In this document: in pieces, positions 8,813 through 19,756 of the stretch
How positions within the stretch are numbered: position 1 is the stretch's first letter
Layout of the letters: every line of letters starts with the position of its first letter
DNA from: Ramlibacter paludis
GTDB taxonomy: Bacteria > Pseudomonadota > Gammaproteobacteria > Burkholderiales > Burkholderiaceae_C
Assembly (NCBI RefSeq): GCF_022012305.1
Contig: NZ_JAKLTM010000002.1
Location: 620,001 to 684,000 of the forward strand
Direction of reading: 5' to 3'
DNA length: 64,000 nucleotides
Translations under genes and position numbers: made by a program
Notes under the pieces: generated by a model
What the model was told of the DNA's origin: nothing
Seen by the model: the letters and a program-made list of their open reading frames with translations, nothing else
Databases searched by the model: none

Positions 8813-9588
8813 GCCGCGTCCAGCTCTCGCATCGCAGCGTGGTACTGGCTCTCGCTGAGCGGGAGATAGTGCGAATCCATGCGGTGTTCCAGGAAGCTGA
8901 CGCCTTTGCCCTTGACGGTGTCGAGAAAAACGATGGCTGGTCGCTCGCGCGGCTTGCCCAGCTCGGCGCGCATCGCATCCAGGTCGTGCCCGTCCACCGT
9001 CGAGAGATCGGCATCGAAGCCGCGAAGCCGCTCCCACAGGGGCGCCATCGAGGCGACTTCGGCGGTGCCGCCGAAGCCCTGCAACCGGTTGTGGTCCACC
9101 AGCACGCACAGGTTGGCCAGCTTGTGGTGGCAGGCGAAGATCAGCGCCTCCCAGGTCGAGCCCTCCTGCCACTCACCGTCGGACGTGAGGCAGAACACGC
9201 AGTCCTGCGTCTGGCGCAGCCTGAAGCCAAGCGCGGTGCCGGCCGCGAGGGAGAGTCCGTGTCCCAGGCTGCCCGTGGCAAAGGGAATGTCCGCGATCCC
9301 CCGGGCTGGTGGATGCCCCGCCAGCAGGGTTTCATCCTGATGGAAGCGCTTCAGGTCGTCGTCCGCCAGCCGACCCACGCTCCAGAGCGCCGTGTACAGC
9401 GCACCGGCCGAATGACCCTTGGACAGCACGAAGCTGTCGCCGGGACCCAGCGCCTCGTGGAACACGAGCAGCATCGCGTCGAGGGACGACAGGTTGCCGC
9501 CGATGTGTCCGACGCCGCTCTCGAAATGCATCTGCAGCAGGCGCCGGCGCGCCTGGAGTACCTGCCCTCGCGTCAGCGTCTTGCCCAT
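8809..9588 (-). CDS. Transketolase N-terminal subunit
   Basis: At 259 residues this is the diphosphate-binding half of a split transketolase. It carries SGVGHIGGNLSSLDAM, LSKGHSAGALYTAL, ATGSLGHGLSLAAGTALG and the thiamine-diphosphate/Mg motif SDGEWQEGSTWEA...VDHN (SDG where GDG is usual). The full-length housekeeping transketolase has about 660 residues, so this pair is a dedicated paralogue. The ATG at 9588 was chosen because it gives the expected N-terminus (TRGQVLQARRRLLQMH) and no signal peptide. The gene is the second of the minus-strand glycan operon. Confidence 0.88.
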   Translation of the reverse strand: MGKTLTRGQVLQARRRLLQMHFESGVGHIGGNLSSLDAMLLVFHEALGPGDSFVLSKGHSAGALYTALWSVGRLADDDLKRFHQDETLLAGHPPARGIADIPFATGSLGHGLSLAAGTALGFRLRQTQDCVFCLTSDGEWQEGSTWEALIFACHHKLANLCVLVDHNRLQGFGGTAEVASMAPLWERLRGFDADLSTVDGHDLDAMRAELGKPRERPAIVFLDTVKGKGVSFLEHRMDSHYLPLSESQYHAAMRELDAA

Positions 9589-9632
9589 GTCCCTCCCTTG
9601 CGGCCAGCATAAACGATTGCCCGGCTGCAGGC

Positions 9633-11063
9633 CTATCTCCAGTAGAGCTGGATGGTCCCCCATTGCGAAGAAGACCACACCTTGGCCAGCTTGTAGCCCC
9701 TGGCCAGGATTTCCTTCTTCCGTTGGGCGGCTTCCGACTGCCCATAGTCGGTGAACAGGATCCCGTCACCTTCGAGTTCGGCGACCATGTGGTAAGGACC
9801 CCAATCCTTGTTCCTCGGTAGGAACCCCGCCATGAACAGGATGACACTCTCCTCCATGCCCAGCTGCGTGATCGATGCCTGCGGCGACACGTCGCGCCGG
9901 ATCTCCTCGGCCACCCGCTTCAGGAAGAAAAGGTTTCCACCGTGCTCCCAGCGCGTGAAATATGGCTTGCCGACCATGTCGTGGATGCGCCACGAAAACA
10001 CGACCAGAAAGGCTACCGAGAGCGCCGTCGCGGCCTGGAACAGCCGGCGGCAAACGGTCGAAGGCACCACCGCGGCGCATGTTCCGACGACCGCCACGAT
10101 GGGCGGCCACAGGTTGATCGAGTAGTGCGGAAAGTTGTTCTTGACGCGCGCGCCATAGAACATCGCGCCGACCAGCATCCAAGCCGCCAGCCAGGCGGCC
10201 GACCGGTATTCGCGCCGCCGAACGAGCAGCAGGACGCCGTACATGCCTAGACCCCAGCAAGCCGCCGACTGGATGAAGATCCACGGGGCCCGGCCGAGAT
10301 CGGTGAGGCACACGACGACGAACTTCTGCAGCAGGAGCCATGGGCCTGACGCAGGCTCGTCGTCGCCGACGTAACCCTTGAGCGCCTCAAAGCTTCTGGC
10401 GATCGCATCGACGTCGAATTGCAGCCAGGCCAGGCAGACCACCAGCGGCGCAATGAAGCCGGCCGAGAGTTGCAGGGCCTGTCGCCAGCTGCGGACCTGC
10501 GTGGCGAACGGAATGAGGAGCAGCACGCCCACCTGCTTGGACAGCGTGGCGCACGCGACCAGCGCGCCCACGGCCAGGAAACGCAATCCCGCATAGCCTT
10601 CGAATGCAAGGAGTGATGCGAGGCCGAAGAAGACGACGCCGTGTTCCAGGGTATTGTGATTTCCGCCGGAATCAATGCAGTAGAGCGCAAAGGCAATCCC
10701 GCCCACCCACGCGCTCCATGCCGGCCAGCGCTCTCGCGTCGCGCGACGGAGATAGGCCACCGTCAGGAGGCAGTTCGCGCTGATCCAGAACAGCGGCACG
10801 GCCCATAGCAGCGTCCAGGGATGGACGCCCAGGGCCACGGGAATCGCGTTCAAACCGTTGAACAGCGGCGGATAGATCGTGATGAAGTCGACGAAGGGCT
10901 TGAGCCCGGCGGCCATCATGGCCGACTGGTTCAGGTAGAAGCCCGAATCGTGGTCCCAGAAGCCCCAGAAGATGTCGATGGCGACCAGACCGAGCGACGC
11001 CAGCAAAAGCAGCAGTCCCAGCAGGTGGTGCCTGGACTGGAGCCGGGCCGCAGGTGTACTCAT
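9633..11063 (-). CDS. GT39-like polytopic membrane glycosyltransferase
   Basis: A protein of 476 residues with about ten hydrophobic segments, a first periplasmic loop containing FWDHDSGFYLNQSAMMAAGLK and then FITIYPPLFN, and a soluble C-terminal domain. The acidic DHDSG loop followed by a PP motif is typical of the ArnT/PMT_2 class that takes sugars from polyprenyl phosphate. It would be the periplasmic partner of the GtrA/GT2 pair downstream. A TACAAT -10-like box lies only 9 bases before the ATG, so the transcript may be almost leaderless. The acceptor is unknown. Confidence 0.8.
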   Translation of the reverse strand: MSTPAARLQSRHHLLGLLLLLASLGLVAIDIFWGFWDHDSGFYLNQSAMMAAGLKPFVDFITIYPPLFNGLNAIPVALGVHPWTLLWAVPLFWISANCLLTVAYLRRATRERWPAWSAWVGGIAFALYCIDSGGNHNTLEHGVVFFGLASLLAFEGYAGLRFLAVGALVACATLSKQVGVLLLIPFATQVRSWRQALQLSAGFIAPLVVCLAWLQFDVDAIARSFEALKGYVGDDEPASGPWLLLQKFVVVCLTDLGRAPWIFIQSAACWGLGMYGVLLLVRRREYRSAAWLAAWMLVGAMFYGARVKNNFPHYSINLWPPIVAVVGTCAAVVPSTVCRRLFQAATALSVAFLVVFSWRIHDMVGKPYFTRWEHGGNLFFLKRVAEEIRRDVSPQASITQLGMEESVILFMAGFLPRNKDWGPYHMVAELEGDGILFTDYGQSEAAQRKKEILARGYKLAKVWSSSQWGTIQLYWR

Positions 11064-11072
11064 AGCTGAGCT

Positions 11073-11078
11073 ATTGTA
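11073..11078 (-). promoter_or_regulatory. Possible -10 box for the glycan operon
   Basis: TACAAT on the minus strand (five of six bases of TATAAT) ends 9 bases before the ATG at 11063. No convincing -35 is seen 16-18 bases further upstream. If used, transcription would begin within a few bases of the start codon. Confidence 0.35.
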
Positions 11079-11128
11079 CGGGCGGCCCCTGGGCGCATGC
11101 CGCTCGCCAGGGGGCGGGCGCGGGGAAT

Positions 11129-11502
11129 TGGTGGAGCTGGCGGGAATTGAACCCGCGTCCGCAAGCCTTCAACGAACAGTTCTACATGTTTAGCGGTCTG
11201 ATTTGGTTCTCACCGCCAACTCCGCGCAGTCGCACGCTGGGAAGGCAGCCAGCACCCTATTTTCTCGCCCTGACCCAAGGTACCCGGATCGGGGCCAGCC
11301 AATGTAAATAACCTTGCAGCTCGAGGCTTGCGCCTCTTGCCCGGCCCATCGGCCAACCGTTGCAAGGCTCACGCGCAATTAAGCGGCGAGGGCGTACGAG
11401 TTATCGTTCGCAGTTGGTTTGTTTCAGATGGATTTACGAGGTGACTGATCCTCGACATGCCCTGCTGCGCGTCCGAACCCACGTCGAAACCGGTGCAGCC
11501 CC
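11129..11502 (-). ncRNA. ssrA: tmRNA (ssrA)
   Basis: This is transfer-messenger RNA for rescue of stalled ribosomes. The 3' end carries the T-arm (CGCGGGTTCAATTCCCGC) followed by CAGCTCCACCA, and the 5' end GGGGCT pairs with AGCTCC of the acceptor stem. The tag frame at 11411-11379 reads ANDNSYALAA followed by TAA, matching the usual AND...ALAA degradation tag. The total length is about 374 bases. It diverges from galE. Confidence 0.95.
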
Positions 11503-11511
11503 AGGAAGTCG

Positions 11512-11539
11512 TATCTTAAGCCACGCGGCGGATTTTCAA
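11512..11539 (-). promoter_or_regulatory. Putative tmRNA promoter
   Basis: On the minus strand, TTGAAA is followed after 15 bases by TAAGAT, and the mature tmRNA 5' end begins 10 bases after that box. The spacing is shorter than ideal, so this is a plausible rather than certain sigma-70 promoter. Confidence 0.4.
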
Positions 11540-11565
11540 GGCCGCAAGGCTATATTCGGTACCCC

Positions 11566-12597
11566 ATGCCTCAGCAGTCCATCCTTCTCACCGGCGGTGC
11601 CGGTTATATCGGCAGCCACACCTTTGTGGCGCTCCGCGAAGCCGGCCTCGAACCGGTCATCCTCGACAACTTCGCCAACAGTCACCCGGCGGTGCTGGAT
11701 CGCCTGCACAAGCTCACGGGAAAGCCGCCGCTGCTGGAAAAGGGCGACGTTCTGGATACGCCGTGGGTCGAATCGGTCCTGAAACGGCACGCGCCGGCGG
11801 GAGTCGTCCACTTTGCCGGCCTCAAGGCCGTGGGCGAAAGCGTGGCGCAGCCCCTGCGCTACTACCGGCAGAACGTCGCCGGGGCGCTGAGCCTGGCGGA
11901 AGCGATCCAGAACGCCTCGAACGGGACCCCGCCGGCGCTGGTGTTCTCCAGCACGGCCACCGTTTACGGCGACCCCGACAACGTTCCGGTGCGCGAAGAC
12001 GCCCCCCTGCGCCCCAGCAGCCCCTACGCCCAGACCAAGCTGGACGTCGAAAACATGCTGCTTGCCGCCCAGGTCGCCCAGCCTGCGTGGCGGGTGGGCA
12101 TCCTGCGTTACTTCAACCCGGTAGGCGCGCATCCCAGCGGCCTGATCGGCGAGGACCCGTCCGGCATTCCCAACAACCTCATGCCCTTCGTCTCGCAGGT
12201 GGCCGTGGGCCTGCGCCCGCACCTTAGCGTGTTCGGCAACGACTACCCCACGCGCGATGGCACCGGCGTGCGCGACTACATCCACGTGCAGGACCTGGCG
12301 CTGGGCCACGTGGCGGCGCTGAAAGCGCTTCTCGGCGGCAACCAGGGCTTCACGCTCAACCTCGGCAGCGGGCGTGGGTCGAGCGTGCTGGAAATCGTGG
12401 ACGCCTTCGGCAAGGCCTGCGGCAAGCCCGTGCCTTACCAGGTGGTGGCGCGGCGGCCCGGAGACGTGGCGGAGTACTACGCGGACCCGTCCAAGGCCAA
12501 CGAGGTGCTCGGCTGGCAGACCAGGCTGGGAATCGAAGAAATGTGCGCCGACTCGTGGCGCTGGCAAAGCCGCAATCCGCGCGGCTACGCAGGTTAG
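11566..12597 (+). CDS. galE: UDP-glucose 4-epimerase
   Basis: GalE interconverts UDP-glucose and UDP-galactose in the cytoplasm, supplying sugars for surface glycans. The protein has 343 residues, the usual length, with the NAD-binding GGAGYIGSHT at the N-terminus, the catalytic YAQTK (Tyr and Lys), SSTATVYGDP and RDYIHVQDLALGH. It starts 63 bases from the tmRNA 5' end on the opposite strand, so the two promoters share a short region. Its stop overlaps the end of the convergent gph gene by 4 bases. Confidence 0.95.
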   Translation: MPQQSILLTGGAGYIGSHTFVALREAGLEPVILDNFANSHPAVLDRLHKLTGKPPLLEKGDVLDTPWVESVLKRHAPAGVVHFAGLKAVGESVAQPLRYYRQNVAGALSLAEAIQNASNGTPPALVFSSTATVYGDPDNVPVREDAPLRPSSPYAQTKLDVENMLLAAQVAQPAWRVGILRYFNPVGAHPSGLIGEDPSGIPNNLMPFVSQVAVGLRPHLSVFGNDYPTRDGTGVRDYIHVQDLALGHVAALKALLGGNQGFTLNLGSGRGSSVLEIVDAFGKACGKPVPYQVVARRPGDVAEYYADPSKANEVLGWQTRLGIEEMCADSWRWQSRNPRGYAG

Positions 12598-13268
12598 GCC
12601 GGCACCCGGAAGTTCAGCAGCTTCAACAGCGCCAGCGGCGTGTCGATGCGTTCGTCGGCGCCCCACGTCGCCACATCGCCGTGGCTCCCCAGGTAGCCGT
12701 ACAACGCCGCGACCGTCGGCATGCCCGCCGCCTTGCCGGCCTGCACGTCGCGCAGGTCGTCGCCCACGTACAGGCATTGGATCGGCTTCACGCCCACCTG
12801 CCGGGCCGCTTCCAGCAAGGGCGCGGGATGCGGCTTCGGGTGCGGCGTGGTGTCGCCGCCGACGACGGCGCGCGCCGTCGCAAAGAGCGGCATGCCCTTG
12901 GTGAGCGGCGCGGTGAAGCGCATCGACTTGTTGGTGACCACGCCCCACGCCACGTCGTGCTCCACCAGGTTCGCGATCAGTTGCGCGACGCCTTCGAACA
13001 CGTAGGTGCGCTGCGTCATGCAGCTCTCGTAGTTGCGGAAGAACTCCTCGCGCATGGTCGGGAAGTCCGGGTGCTCCGGCGTCATGCCGAAGGCGATGCC
13101 CAGCATGCCGCGCGCGCCGGCGCCGGCCATGGGACGGTAGCTCTCCAGCGGCAGCGACGGCAGGCCGCGGTCGATGCGCATCTTGTCGGCGGCGGCGCCC
13201 AGGTCGGGGGCGCTGTCGATCAGGGTGCCGTCCAGGTCGAAGAGCACCGCTCTCACTTGTTCGAACAT
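12594..13268 (-). CDS. gph: Phosphoglycolate phosphatase (HAD family)
   Basis: The protein of 224 residues hydrolyses 2-phosphoglycolate and similar phosphates. HAD motif I is FDLDGTLIDS, motif II is VVTNKS, the motif III lysine lies in HPKPHPAPL, and motif IV is YVGDDLRDVQAGKAAG. The cap inserted after motif I is helical, as in Gph. The start ATG shares one base with the stop of ubiG (TGATG). The ubiG-gph pairing is common in proteobacteria and supports the name. Confidence 0.92.
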   Translation of the reverse strand: MFEQVRAVLFDLDGTLIDSAPDLGAAADKMRIDRGLPSLPLESYRPMAGAGARGMLGIAFGMTPEHPDFPTMREEFFRNYESCMTQRTYVFEGVAQLIANLVEHDVAWGVVTNKSMRFTAPLTKGMPLFATARAVVGGDTTPHPKPHPAPLLEAARQVGVKPIQCLYVGDDLRDVQAGKAAGMPTVAALYGYLGSHGDVATWGADERIDTPLALLKLLNFRVPA

Positions 13269-13978
13269 CAGGTTCTGCGGGTGGCAGCCAGGTAGTTGAC
13301 GCTCGTATCGCCCGAGAGCCAGTAGCGCCGCGTCAGCGGGTTGTATTCCATGCCCTGCGTCTGCTGCAGGCCCAGGCCCGCGGCCCGGGCCCAGCCGGCG
13401 AGCTCGCTGGGCTTGATGAATTTCAGGTATTCGTGGGTGCCGCGCGGCAGCAGGTTCAGCACGTATTCCGCGCCGACGATCGCGTATACGAAGGCCTTGG
13501 CGTTGCGGTTGATCGTCGAGAAGAAGACCCAGCCGCCCGGCTTGACCAGGGTGGCGCAGGCCTGGACGACCGATTCGGGCCGCGGCACGTGTTCCAGCAT
13601 CTCCATGCAGGTCACGACGTCGAACTGCCCGGGCTGTTCGGCCGCCAGCGCCTCGGCGCTGATCTCGCGGTATTCCACGTCCGGCGTGCCGGCTTCAAGG
13701 GCGTGCAGCTGCGCCACGCGCAGGGCCTTGCCCGCCAGGTCCACGCCCAGGACCTTGGCGCCCTTGCGGGCCATGGAATCGGCCAGGATGCCGCCGCCGC
13801 AGCCGATGTCCACCACGCGCTTGCCCTTCAGGCTCGCCATGCCGTCGATCCACTGCAGGCGCAGCGGGTTGATGTTGTGCAGGGGCGCGAACTCGCTGTC
13901 CGGGTCCCACCAGCGGTGGGCCAGCTCGCTGAACTTGGCCAGCTCCGCGGGGTCGGCGTTGACGGTTTCGGTGGTCAT
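13268..13978 (-). CDS. ubiG: Ubiquinone biosynthesis O-methyltransferase
   Basis: UbiG performs both O-methylations of ubiquinone synthesis, using SAM. The protein has 236 residues with the family N-terminus ([20 protein letters not shown]), [12 protein letters not shown] motif [26 protein letters not shown] and the C-terminal [14 protein letters not shown], all typical of UbiG. It is translationally coupled to gph. A strong terminator for the upstream ompA-like gene lies about 40 bases before its start codon. Confidence 0.96.
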   Translation of the reverse strand: MTTETVNADPAELAKFSELAHRWWDPDSEFAPLHNINPLRLQWIDGMASLKGKRVVDIGCGGGILADSMARKGAKVLGVDLAGKALRVAQLHALEAGTPDVEYREISAEALAAEQPGQFDVVTCMEMLEHVPRPESVVQACATLVKPGGWVFFSTINRNAKAFVYAIVGAEYVLNLLPRGTHEYLKFIKPSELAGWARAAGLGLQQTQGMEYNPLTRRYWLSGDTSVNYLAATRRT

Positions 13979-14019
13979 GGAAGGGGCCTATTGTGGCTGG
14001 CTCAGCGGGTCACCAAATG

Positions 14020-14046
14020 AAAAAAGGCCCCGCAAGCGGGGCCTTT
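14020..14046 (-). terminator. Rho-independent terminator of the OmpA-like gene
   Basis: An 8-bp GC stem (GGCCCCGC and GCGGGGCC, loop of 2) is followed on the minus strand by six T. It lies 24 bases past the stop of the OmpA-like gene. Confidence 0.9.
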
Positions 14047-14070
14047 CGTGCGGATTTACGCAGCTGCGTA

Positions 14071-14778
14071 TCAGCGGTTGGCGCGGGTGCCGACCACTTC
14101 GATTTCCACGCGGCGGTTCTTCGCGCGGCCTTCGGCGGTCTTGTTGTCGGCGACGGGCTGCTTCTCGCCCTTGCCTTCGGTGTACACGCGGTTCTTCTCG
14201 ATGCCCTTGGAGACCAGGTAGGCCTTCACGGCTTCGGCGCGGCGCACGGACAGCTTCTGGTTGTACGCATCGGAGCCGACGCTGTCGGTGTGGCCGACGG
14301 CGATGATCACTTCGAGGCTGATGCCCTGGATCTTGCCGACCAGGTCGTCCAGCTTGGCCTTGCCTTCGGGCTTCAGGACAGCCTTGTCGAAGTCGAAGAA
14401 GGCGTCAGCGGCGTAGGTCACCTTGGTGGCGGCCGGGGGCTGGGGAGCCGGGGTGGGCGCCGGGGCCGGAGCCGGGCGAGCGACCGGGGGCGGAGGAGCG
14501 ACGACCGGGGCCGGAGCCGGGGCAGCGCGGACCAGGGCGCCGTCGCAGCCGACAGCGGCGGTGGCGGGCGTCCAGTTGGCATCGCGCCAGCACAGTTCGT
14601 TCGTGCCGTTGCGCCAGACGTATTCGCCGGTGCCGTTCTGCCAGTTGTCGATGACATTGCCACCGTTGGCGGCAACGACACGGGTGCCGGCCGGCATGGT
14701 GGACGGGGTCATGACGCCGCAGCCCGCCAGCAGCGCCGTCGATGCAAACATCAGCGCTACTTTGTTGAGTTTCTTCAT
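14071..14778 (-). CDS. OmpA-family outer-membrane lipoprotein
   Basis: The protein has 235 residues. The N-terminus is a lipoprotein signal (MKKLNKVALMFASTALLAGC, lipobox LLAGC), so Cys20 would be lipidated. Next comes a short domain (about 30-85) with WQNGTGEYVWRNG, then a Pro/Ala-rich linker (PAPAPAPTPAP, about 90-118) and an OmpA C-terminal peptidoglycan-binding domain (FFDFDKAVLKPEGKAKLDDL, VGHTDSVGSDAYNQKLSVRRA, RAKNRRVEI). It would tether the outer membrane to the cell wall. It has a clear RBS (AGGAGA), a promoter at 14864-14891 and its own terminator. Confidence 0.93.
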   Translation of the reverse strand: MKKLNKVALMFASTALLAGCGVMTPSTMPAGTRVVAANGGNVIDNWQNGTGEYVWRNGTNELCWRDANWTPATAAVGCDGALVRAAPAPAPVVAPPPPVARPAPAPAPTPAPQPPAATKVTYAADAFFDFDKAVLKPEGKAKLDDLVGKIQGISLEVIIAVGHTDSVGSDAYNQKLSVRRAEAVKAYLVSKGIEKNRVYTEGKGEKQPVADNKTAEGRAKNRRVEIEVVGTRANR

Positions 14779-14863
14779 GGTTCTCCTCTTGGGGAAAAGA
14801 TTCGCAGCTGCGCTGCGTCAAAACTACGTCCTTAGTGACCAATTCACCAGTTACGTCCGGCTG

Positions 14864-14891
14864 ATTGTGCCATAGGGGCTTACACAATCAA
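14864..14891 (-). promoter_or_regulatory. Putative sigma-70 promoter of the OmpA-like gene
   Basis: On the minus strand TTGATT is followed after 16 bases by CACAAT. The predicted start near 14857 gives a leader of about 80 bases that ends in AGGAGA before the ATG. Confidence 0.5.
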
Positions 14892-15013
14892 CGGCTGGGC
14901 CAGTGGGCACCCGTAGGACAAAACCTCAATTCCCGCCTTCTGTTGCCCAATCGCGACAGGGTCCGCCGCGACGTAAAATGTCCGGTTTCGCGCACGCACG
15001 TCCTTCCCAACGC

Positions 15014-17628
<2,615 letters not shown>

Positions 17629-17632
<4 letters not shown>

Positions 17633-17660
17633 GGTGGGTTCGCGAACGCGACCCCACCAT
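17629..17660. repeat. Short palindromic repeat, copy 1
   Basis: GTAGGGTGGGTTCGCG and its partner CGCGACCCCACCAT form an imperfect palindrome. A second copy is at 57962-57996. In this copy the TAG stop of gyrA forms part of the repeat. Confidence 0.75.
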
Positions 17661-17670
17661 CCCATCGCCC

Positions 17671-17715
17671 ACGGGCGGTTTCGTCCATCCGGACGTAAAC
17701 CGCCCGTTCTTCGTA
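17671..17715 (+). terminator. Terminator hairpin after gyrA
   Basis: ACGGGCGGTTT pairs with AAACCGCCCGT and an inner CGTCC pairs with GGACG, giving a stem of about 16 bp with a 4-base loop, followed by TTCTT. It separates gyrA from pheA. Confidence 0.65.
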
Positions 17716-17736
17716 AGAATTCGTCACCGCGTCCCT

Positions 17737-17742
17737 TATAGT
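17737..17742 (+). promoter_or_regulatory. Possible -10 box for the pheA operon
   Basis: TATAGT lies 13 bases before the pheA ATG. No strong -35 is seen. If used, the leader would be very short. Confidence 0.35.
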
Positions 17743-17755
17743 TAGCCCCTTCCCC

Positions 17756-18838
17756 ATGGCCAAGTCCCTCACCGAGCTCCGCACCGGCATCGATGCAGTC
17801 GACCGCGAACTGCTGGCGCTGCTCAATCGCCGCGCGGCGCTGGCCAACGAGGTCGGCGAGATCAAGCGCGCCGAGGGCTCGCCGGTGTTCCGGCCCGAGC
17901 GGGAAGCGCAGGTGATCAACGGCCTGCAGGACGCCAACCCGGGGCCGCTCAAGGGCGACAACATCGCCCACATCTGGCGCGAGATCATGTCCGCCTGCCG
18001 CGCGCTGGAAGCGCCGCAGCGCGTCGCCTATTTGGGCCCGGCCGGCACCTTCAGCGAGCAGGCCGCGCTGCAGTTCTTCGGCAGCAGCATCGAGCACGTG
18101 CCCTGCGTCAGCATCGACGAGGTCTTCCGCGCCACGGCCGGCGGCTCCGCGCAGTTCGGCGTGGTGCCGGTGGAGAACTCCACCGAAGGCGTGGTCGCCC
18201 GCTCGCTGGACCTGTTCCTCAATTCGCCGCTGCACATCGTGGGCGAAACCAGCCTGCAGGTGCGCCACAACCTGCTGCGCAAGAACAACGCACTGGACGG
18301 CATCGAGGCGGTGCTGGCCCACCCACAGGCGCTGGCGCAGTGCCAGGGCTGGCTCAACAACCACCTGCCCAACGTGGAGCGGCGCGCCGTCTCGAGCAAC
18401 GCCGAAGGCGCGCGCCTCGCGGCCGGCAACCCGGCCTGGGCCGGCATCGCCAGCGATCGCGCGGCCACCGAGTTCGGCCTGCACATCGCGGCCCACGCCA
18501 TCCAGGACGACGCGTACAACCGCACGCGCTTTGCCGTGATCTGCCTGCCGCAGACGCTGAAGGTGCCGGAAGCCTCGGGCAGGGACTGCGTGAGCCTCAT
18601 CGTTTCGGTGCCCAACAAGCCCGGCGCGGTGCACGACATCCTGGTGCCGTTGAAAAAGCACGGCGTCTCGATGACCCGTTTCGAATCCCGCCCCGCACGT
18701 TCGGGCCAGTGGGAATACTATTTCTACATCGACCTGCAGGGACACCCGTCGCAACCGCCCATGGCGGCCGCGCTGGCCGACCTGCAGTCGCTCTGCGCCT
18801 TCTACAAGGTGCTGGGCACCTACCCCCTCGGGGAATAA
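17756..18838 (+). CDS. pheA: Bifunctional chorismate mutase/prephenate dehydratase (P-protein)
   Basis: This enzyme turns chorismate into prephenate and then phenylpyruvate, toward phenylalanine. The protein has 360 residues: an AroQ chorismate mutase domain (about 1-85; ELRTGIDAVDRELLALLNRR), prephenate dehydratase (about 90-270; YLGPAGTFSEQAA, GVVPVENSTEGVV, and the catalytic Thr in NRTRFAVI) and a C-terminal ACT domain with the phenylalanine-sensing ESRP. It is followed 6 bases later by tyrA. In many relatives serC precedes and hisC follows pheA; both are absent here. Confidence 0.96.
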   Translation: MAKSLTELRTGIDAVDRELLALLNRRAALANEVGEIKRAEGSPVFRPEREAQVINGLQDANPGPLKGDNIAHIWREIMSACRALEAPQRVAYLGPAGTFSEQAALQFFGSSIEHVPCVSIDEVFRATAGGSAQFGVVPVENSTEGVVARSLDLFLNSPLHIVGETSLQVRHNLLRKNNALDGIEAVLAHPQALAQCQGWLNNHLPNVERRAVSSNAEGARLAAGNPAWAGIASDRAATEFGLHIAAHAIQDDAYNRTRFAVICLPQTLKVPEASGRDCVSLIVSVPNKPGAVHDILVPLKKHGVSMTRFESRPARSGQWEYYFYIDLQGHPSQPPMAAALADLQSLCAFYKVLGTYPLGE

Positions 18839-18844
18839 AGAAAA

Positions 18845-19726
18845 ATGGCAGCGAAGTTCGAGCAGCTGGGTTTGATCGGGTGCGGCCTGATGGGCGGCTC
18901 GTTCGCGCTCGCCGCCAAGCGCGCCGGCCTGGTCAAGCGCGTCGTGGGCTACAGCAAGTCGCCCTCCACCACCGAGCGCGCGCGCCAGATGGGCATCATC
19001 GACGTCGAGGCGCCTTCGGCCCTGCTGGCCGTGTCGGGCGCCGACCTCGTGCTGTTGGCCGTGCCGGTGTCGGCGACCGAAGCGACCTTCAAGGCGATCC
19101 GCCACCTGATCACGTCCAACATGCTGATCATGGACGTGGGCTCGACCAAGCGCGACGTGGTCGATGCGGCCACGCGCGTGCTGGGCAACAACCTCGGTTC
19201 CTTCGTGCCGGCGCATCCGATCGCCGGCAAGGAAGTGTCCGGCGTCGAACATGCCGACCCGGAGCTCTACGTCGGCAAGCAGGTGATCCTCACGCCCGGC
19301 CCGAAGACGCAGGTCAACCACCTGAAGCGCGCCGTCGAACTGTGGGAAGGCATGGGCTGCCACGTGCAGCAGATGGCGCCAGAAGCGCACGACGCCGCCT
19401 TTGCCGCGGTGAGCCACATGCCTCACCTGCTGGCGTTCGCGCTGATGCACGCCATCATCAACCAGCCGATGGGCAAGGATTTCCTGGCCCTGGCCGGCCC
19501 GGGCTTCCGCGATTTCACGCGCATCGCCGCCAGCGACCCCAAGATGTGGCGCGACGTGCTGCTCGCCAACAAGCTCGAGGTCGTCGAGCAGGCCAAGATG
19601 TTCCAGCGCAGCCTGCTCAACATGCTGCAGATGGTGGAAGACTCCCAGGGCGAGAAGCTGGAAGGCATGATCGAGCAGGCCTCGAACAGCCGCTCGCACT
19701 GGCGCATGGGCCAAAAAGGCAAGTAA
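18845..19726 (+). CDS. tyrA: Prephenate dehydrogenase
   Basis: TyrA oxidatively decarboxylates prephenate to 4-hydroxyphenylpyruvate, toward tyrosine. The protein has 293 residues with the nucleotide-binding GLIGCGLMGGSFALAAK, then DVGSTKRDVV, PAHPIAGKEVSGVEHAD (catalytic His) and SHMPHLLAFAL. There is no fused chorismate mutase. The order pheA-tyrA-aroA/cmk places the aromatic branch genes in one operon. Confidence 0.95.
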   Translation: MAAKFEQLGLIGCGLMGGSFALAAKRAGLVKRVVGYSKSPSTTERARQMGIIDVEAPSALLAVSGADLVLLAVPVSATEATFKAIRHLITSNMLIMDVGSTKRDVVDAATRVLGNNLGSFVPAHPIAGKEVSGVEHADPELYVGKQVILTPGPKTQVNHLKRAVELWEGMGCHVQQMAPEAHDAAFAAVSHMPHLLAFALMHAIINQPMGKDFLALAGPGFRDFTRIAASDPKMWRDVLLANKLEVVEQAKMFQRSLLNMLQMVEDSQGEKLEGMIEQASNSRSHWRMGQKGK

Positions 19727-19756
19727 GCAGGCGGCCGCGCGCGGCCGCCGACCGCT

